From Himantopus leucocephalus (taxonomy: Eukaryota; Chordata; Aves; Charadriiformes; Recurvirostridae), in the NCBI GenBank assembly GCA_003993805.1, contig RSEF01000001.1, forward strand, positions 180,063,837-180,127,836: a stretch of DNA of 64,000 nucleotides, read 5' to 3'. Below the pieces are notes generated by a model. The model did no database searches. It was not told where the DNA came from and worked only from the letters and a program-made list of their open reading frames with translations. Made by a program: the position numbers and the translations under genes. Shown piece by piece: positions 60,401 through 64,000 of this stretch. Numbering within the stretch: the first letter of the stretch is position 1; each line of letters starts with the position of its first letter.

Positions 60401-63400
60401 GCTTTTGACAAAGGCCTGTAGTTAGAGATGGCTACCTGTATCTGAAACTACATCCTGAGGCACCTTTACTGCTTCTGGGACCCAAACTCCCTACTTTAAA
60501 CATGTCTCCGCACTGCTGCCTTCCCAAATACTGAGCATTTACAGTGTGGCATATGTACCTTACTCCTTTTAAAGTCAGCCCTCGTATAGAATAGAGAGCT
60601 AAAGGGTTTTTGCTCCATGGTTGTAGGTGTGGTTTATTTATTTGCGATTTTTTTTTCGCTAGGGATCAGATACAAAAGTGCAATAGAAAGGTAATAGATT
60701 TAAGACTAATAGGAAATGATAGCTTAAACAGCTCACTCAGCACACTCACTGTCACACTTGCCAGGCAGTCTTTTTGCCAAGTTAACCAAGTTTACAGATA
60801 GAAAATGCAGGTGGGGTTGTAAGATGTATGATGCTGTCTGAAATTCTCACTAAGACAAGGATCCCAGATCCTCTGAGACTTAATTTACTGACCGTGGTCT
60901 GCCATTCCTTTCCTTTCCTAGGCAGTGAAGTTGGCTGTTACAGAGCACTGCAGGGGATGTAGTTCTTATTCTGTCTGGTATCATTTGTGGTGTGTGTGGT
61001 AGGAACAGGGAGATTTTCCATTGTGGATGAGAACTTCATTGCGGTAGGCTCTATACAAATAAAGGGCGGTCCCCAGATATCTTAGTTTAATTAATCAGAA
61101 GTTGTGTTTAGACACTGTTTTAATGGGCATCTTCAGATAATAATGATAGTGTGTATTAGGAAAGTAATAGCAAGTCTAAAAGGAGTGAAGCAGAGGAAGA
61201 TCTTTGCTCCAAACAGCTCGTGTTTAGCTAATGGTGCCATGCCAGAAAGAGGTTTCCCATACTTATAATGACAGAAGGGCAGCAAGAAGATGACTTCACT
61301 TATTATCTGCAAGACTGGAAGGAGTTTCAAAGAGAATGTGTGATATTACCCAGAAATTAGCATAACTTAATATTGTTACAGTTCCATAGAAAAATCATAG
61401 CTACATAATATATTGTATGTTAAATATGTGAATTCATAACAGTTTTGTGTGTTTATATGGACTGAAAAAATGATGTTGGCTTTGGGAGAAGGAAGGTCAA
61501 CCCTTTGATTTGAGCATAGTGCTGAAGTGCGTCGTGAGGTTATAGTTTGGTTGCCTTCTATCCCCAGTCAATTATTCTGTGAGCTCACCTTGAAGCCAGT
61601 CTGCTTTTTTGATGATGTATGACCTCTCAGCTTGCTCTGCTACCAGAGCTTATGATGGGAATCTCATGGAAGATTTATTCAGCTGAGAAACTCTAGCCAT
61701 AAAGAAAAACAAGCATGGTACACACAAGCTGTGTATCTGTCGATTACTTTGAATTTCTAAATCCACATTTTGGGTTGAAAATTATTTGTTTTATAGAGAT
61801 GTGAAAGGTCAACATTTCCTTTACTTCATTAAAAAATAGTTGAAAATGTAAAAAAATATGTAAGAAAAATTTTCTACCACCCAAATATCTACACTTAGGT
61901 TATTCCCCCTGATAATCTCAGTTCCAACGACTCTTGTGTGTGCTCCATGTGGTATTTCTTTTGGGAATCCAATATCCACAGCTTAACTGTAATTTTGATC
62001 TAGTTTCCAATCCGAATTGAGGAACCAGTGAGGTACGGATTTTGGCCTTTGCCTCCTGCCAGAAAGGTATTAACGCTATAGTCACGGGAGCGCAGAGCAT
62101 GCCATATATCGGCTGGTATACAGCGCTGTAGTCTAAAAACCTGTTGCACTTCTGCATTGAAACTCGGCATTGGCCTCTGTTGTTTCGTGTCACAGTGCAG
62201 TGCAATTCTAGGATACAGTAGTGTGAGCTTCAGAACTTCATGCAAAACAACTATTGGCATCTAAAAAGCAGTTACGCTTCTGATCTGGTGACTTACCTGG
62301 TAGGGCATCTGAAGCTTAATTCGGATTGCAACTGCAGCGAAATTCAATAGGTGCCAAGCGAACGTAGTGCCTCTGTTCCTATGGAGAAACCCATGAAGGT
62401 GAGCTAGGTAATCTGCCTTTTTATTAACAAGAAAACTACCTTGAATTACCTCACATTTACCTCCGCGTGTGATTATGTGTATATATGGGTAGTGCAGACC
62501 TGCTGATGCACGGTAACTTCTTCATGGCTCGGAGTTCCTTATTTAAAGTTTTCCATATAAACGTCTCAGTGAAATAATTGTGAACCACAAAATCTTTAAA
62601 TCATTTCGCTAGGAGAAAAGTTAATCATTACATTTCATCTTGTCTTACTCACTGGTGAATTTAATTGATTTTTTTTTTTTTTAATGCTCATTAGAGTAGT
62701 CACTTTGCTATGGTCGTGTGTGTTTTGGTCAACGGGGCACGTGAGTATGAGAGAAATGGAAGTATCTGGGCTCTCATCCTTTCCCTTTGTTTTGGCTCAG
62801 GGTGAAGTGAAATCCGTCTGTATTCCTTGTTCTCACTTGGGTAATTGCTATACTTTATTTCTTTAACGACACTGAGATACTTAAAGTGAGAAGTATTGTG
62901 CAAGTGTGCGTTGTTATTATATTTTTATTATATACTGGCTAGCTTAAGAAGAATAAACATAAGCCAATATAACTAAATAATTTACAGTATCACACAACAC
63001 TTCAGCAGCATGAGACGAATGCCACTATGTTATGATACTACCAAAACTATTTTAATCTTTGTTGTATGTTATGAGAAGGAATTAGTTTTAGTTTTCACTT
63101 GTTTGTTGATGTTCTCTTAACTCTTCCATTTGAGGTTGCCTTATAAATAGTCTTTTTAATGTATATTTTACTCTTGTTCTGTATCCTGCTGGGAAGTACT
63201 GAAAGAGCTGTATATTTTTTAGCATTATTGGCTTTTATCCTTATTTCTCCCTGTGGAGATGAACCCTTACATAGATTACTGCAAGGATCCTGTTTTCTTG
63301 ACTTCTTTTGTTTTTAATTTTTTATTTTTATTCTCTTTCTTCACCCCCCTCACCCCCATTGTTTCATGCTGGGAGGCTGAGTATTTAATAAACTGTTATT

Positions 63401-64000
63401 TAGGGGCATCTGCTTTCATAGACATCCTTTTACAAATGTTGTTATTGCTTGGTTGCATCGCTTAAACACACCAGAAAATCATAGGAACCACAGGCGAAAA
63501 AGCCAACAGCGAGGAAAGGTGGTGTTTGTCCTCCCCTGCCTGTGCTTGCCATTGCCCAAGCACAGAGCTCAGGCAGACGAGGACGGTGAGGCCCATGGCC
63601 GCTCTGCGTGGGCCACCCCTGCGATGGAGCCCCAACTCTTTGGGGTGGGCAGAAAGCAAGGGGCTGGAGGAGGAGGAGAGGCACTGGGGATGCAACGGAG
63701 GGAGGACAGCAGGTCTTCCCAAGCGAGGCTTGCTCATGGAAAGGCTCCCCAGCCCTGCCTCCTCCCGAATGCCTCCACTCCCCTTGTTCCTTGGGGGGGA
63801 CACCAGTACCACCCATGTCTCACCTCCATGGGCTGCTGCAGTGATGTTTGTAGCCCATTTCCTACTTTCGTAATACACAGTGGAGATCAGTATTAATGCC
63901 AAGGCACTGATTTTGGCTTTAATCTTCATCTGTGATGCTTTGTGTCGACCTTACGTCATTGCTGTAGGTGAGTTACTGGAAATTCCCTAGCAGTCATGTC

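Larger units (their letters stand above)
53349..64000. other. KLF12 intron 3 (incomplete at window end)
   Basis: It starts with the donor GTAAGC and continues to the window end with no further KLF12 exon seen, so the intron exceeds 10.6 kb. It has no recognised interspersed repeat. It holds a duplicated N join at 55920-56034, a short GGT repeat at 57437-57451, an AT-rich repeat-free stretch at about 58200-58640 and a GC-rich patch at 63470-63850 that is open in several frames on both strands. None of the frames resembles a known protein. Confidence 0.65.

Noticed and set aside
1..64000. CRISPR arrays, operons, rRNA or tRNA genes
   Set aside because: No regularly spaced repeats, ribosome-binding patterns, rRNA-like sequence or tRNA cloverleaf was seen; the content is vertebrate intronic DNA.

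Overview
The window is AT-rich, gene-poor vertebrate DNA, almost certainly from a bird. The bird call rests on six CR1 LINE fragments with the typical avian CR1 3' end (a short conserved tail around TTGGAAGGGACC and TCTAGTCCAACC, then ATTCTATG-type octamers), the near absence of other interspersed repeats, and one probable avian endogenous-retrovirus LTR remnant. I see no bacterial-style operons, CRISPR arrays, rRNA or tRNA genes.

The only protein-coding gene I can support is KLF12 (Krüppel-like factor 12, also AP-2rep) on the + strand. The window holds its two N-terminal coding exons and parts of three introns. The first exon (about 24835-24898) encodes NIHMKRKAIK. The second (53259-53348) encodes DISAFENRMLMLDGMPAV through ESEQG. 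Both follow good polypyrimidine tracts, both splice in phase 0, and about 28.4 kb of intron separates them. The repression region with the CtBP motif, the zinc fingers and the promoter lie outside the window. The main biological surprise is at the start codon: the codon matching the usual mammalian Met1 is CTG with TGA directly before it. The first in-frame ATG therefore matches Met5, and two out-of-frame ATGs lie just upstream.

Layout: 1-24834, intron 1 with two minus-strand CR1 copies (about 5.8 kb and 7.0-7.9 kb). 24835-24898, first coding exon. 24899-53258, intron 2, with CR1 pieces at about 28.7, 35.8-36.8, 40.5-41.9 and 52.5 kb and a probable LTR remnant at about 48.2-48.5 kb. 53259-53348, second coding exon. 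53349-64000, intron 3, without recognised repeats.

The assembly carries a clear technical signature. Four of its five single-N positions (33218, 40020, 41655, 55977) sit between two near-identical directly repeated blocks of 57 to about 155 bp. These look like unmerged overlapping contig ends rather than real tandem duplications. The remaining open reading frames are short, unrelated to any protein I recognise and best explained as chance. Several repeat-free AT-rich intron stretches could be conserved enhancers, which cannot be decided without a multi-species alignment.
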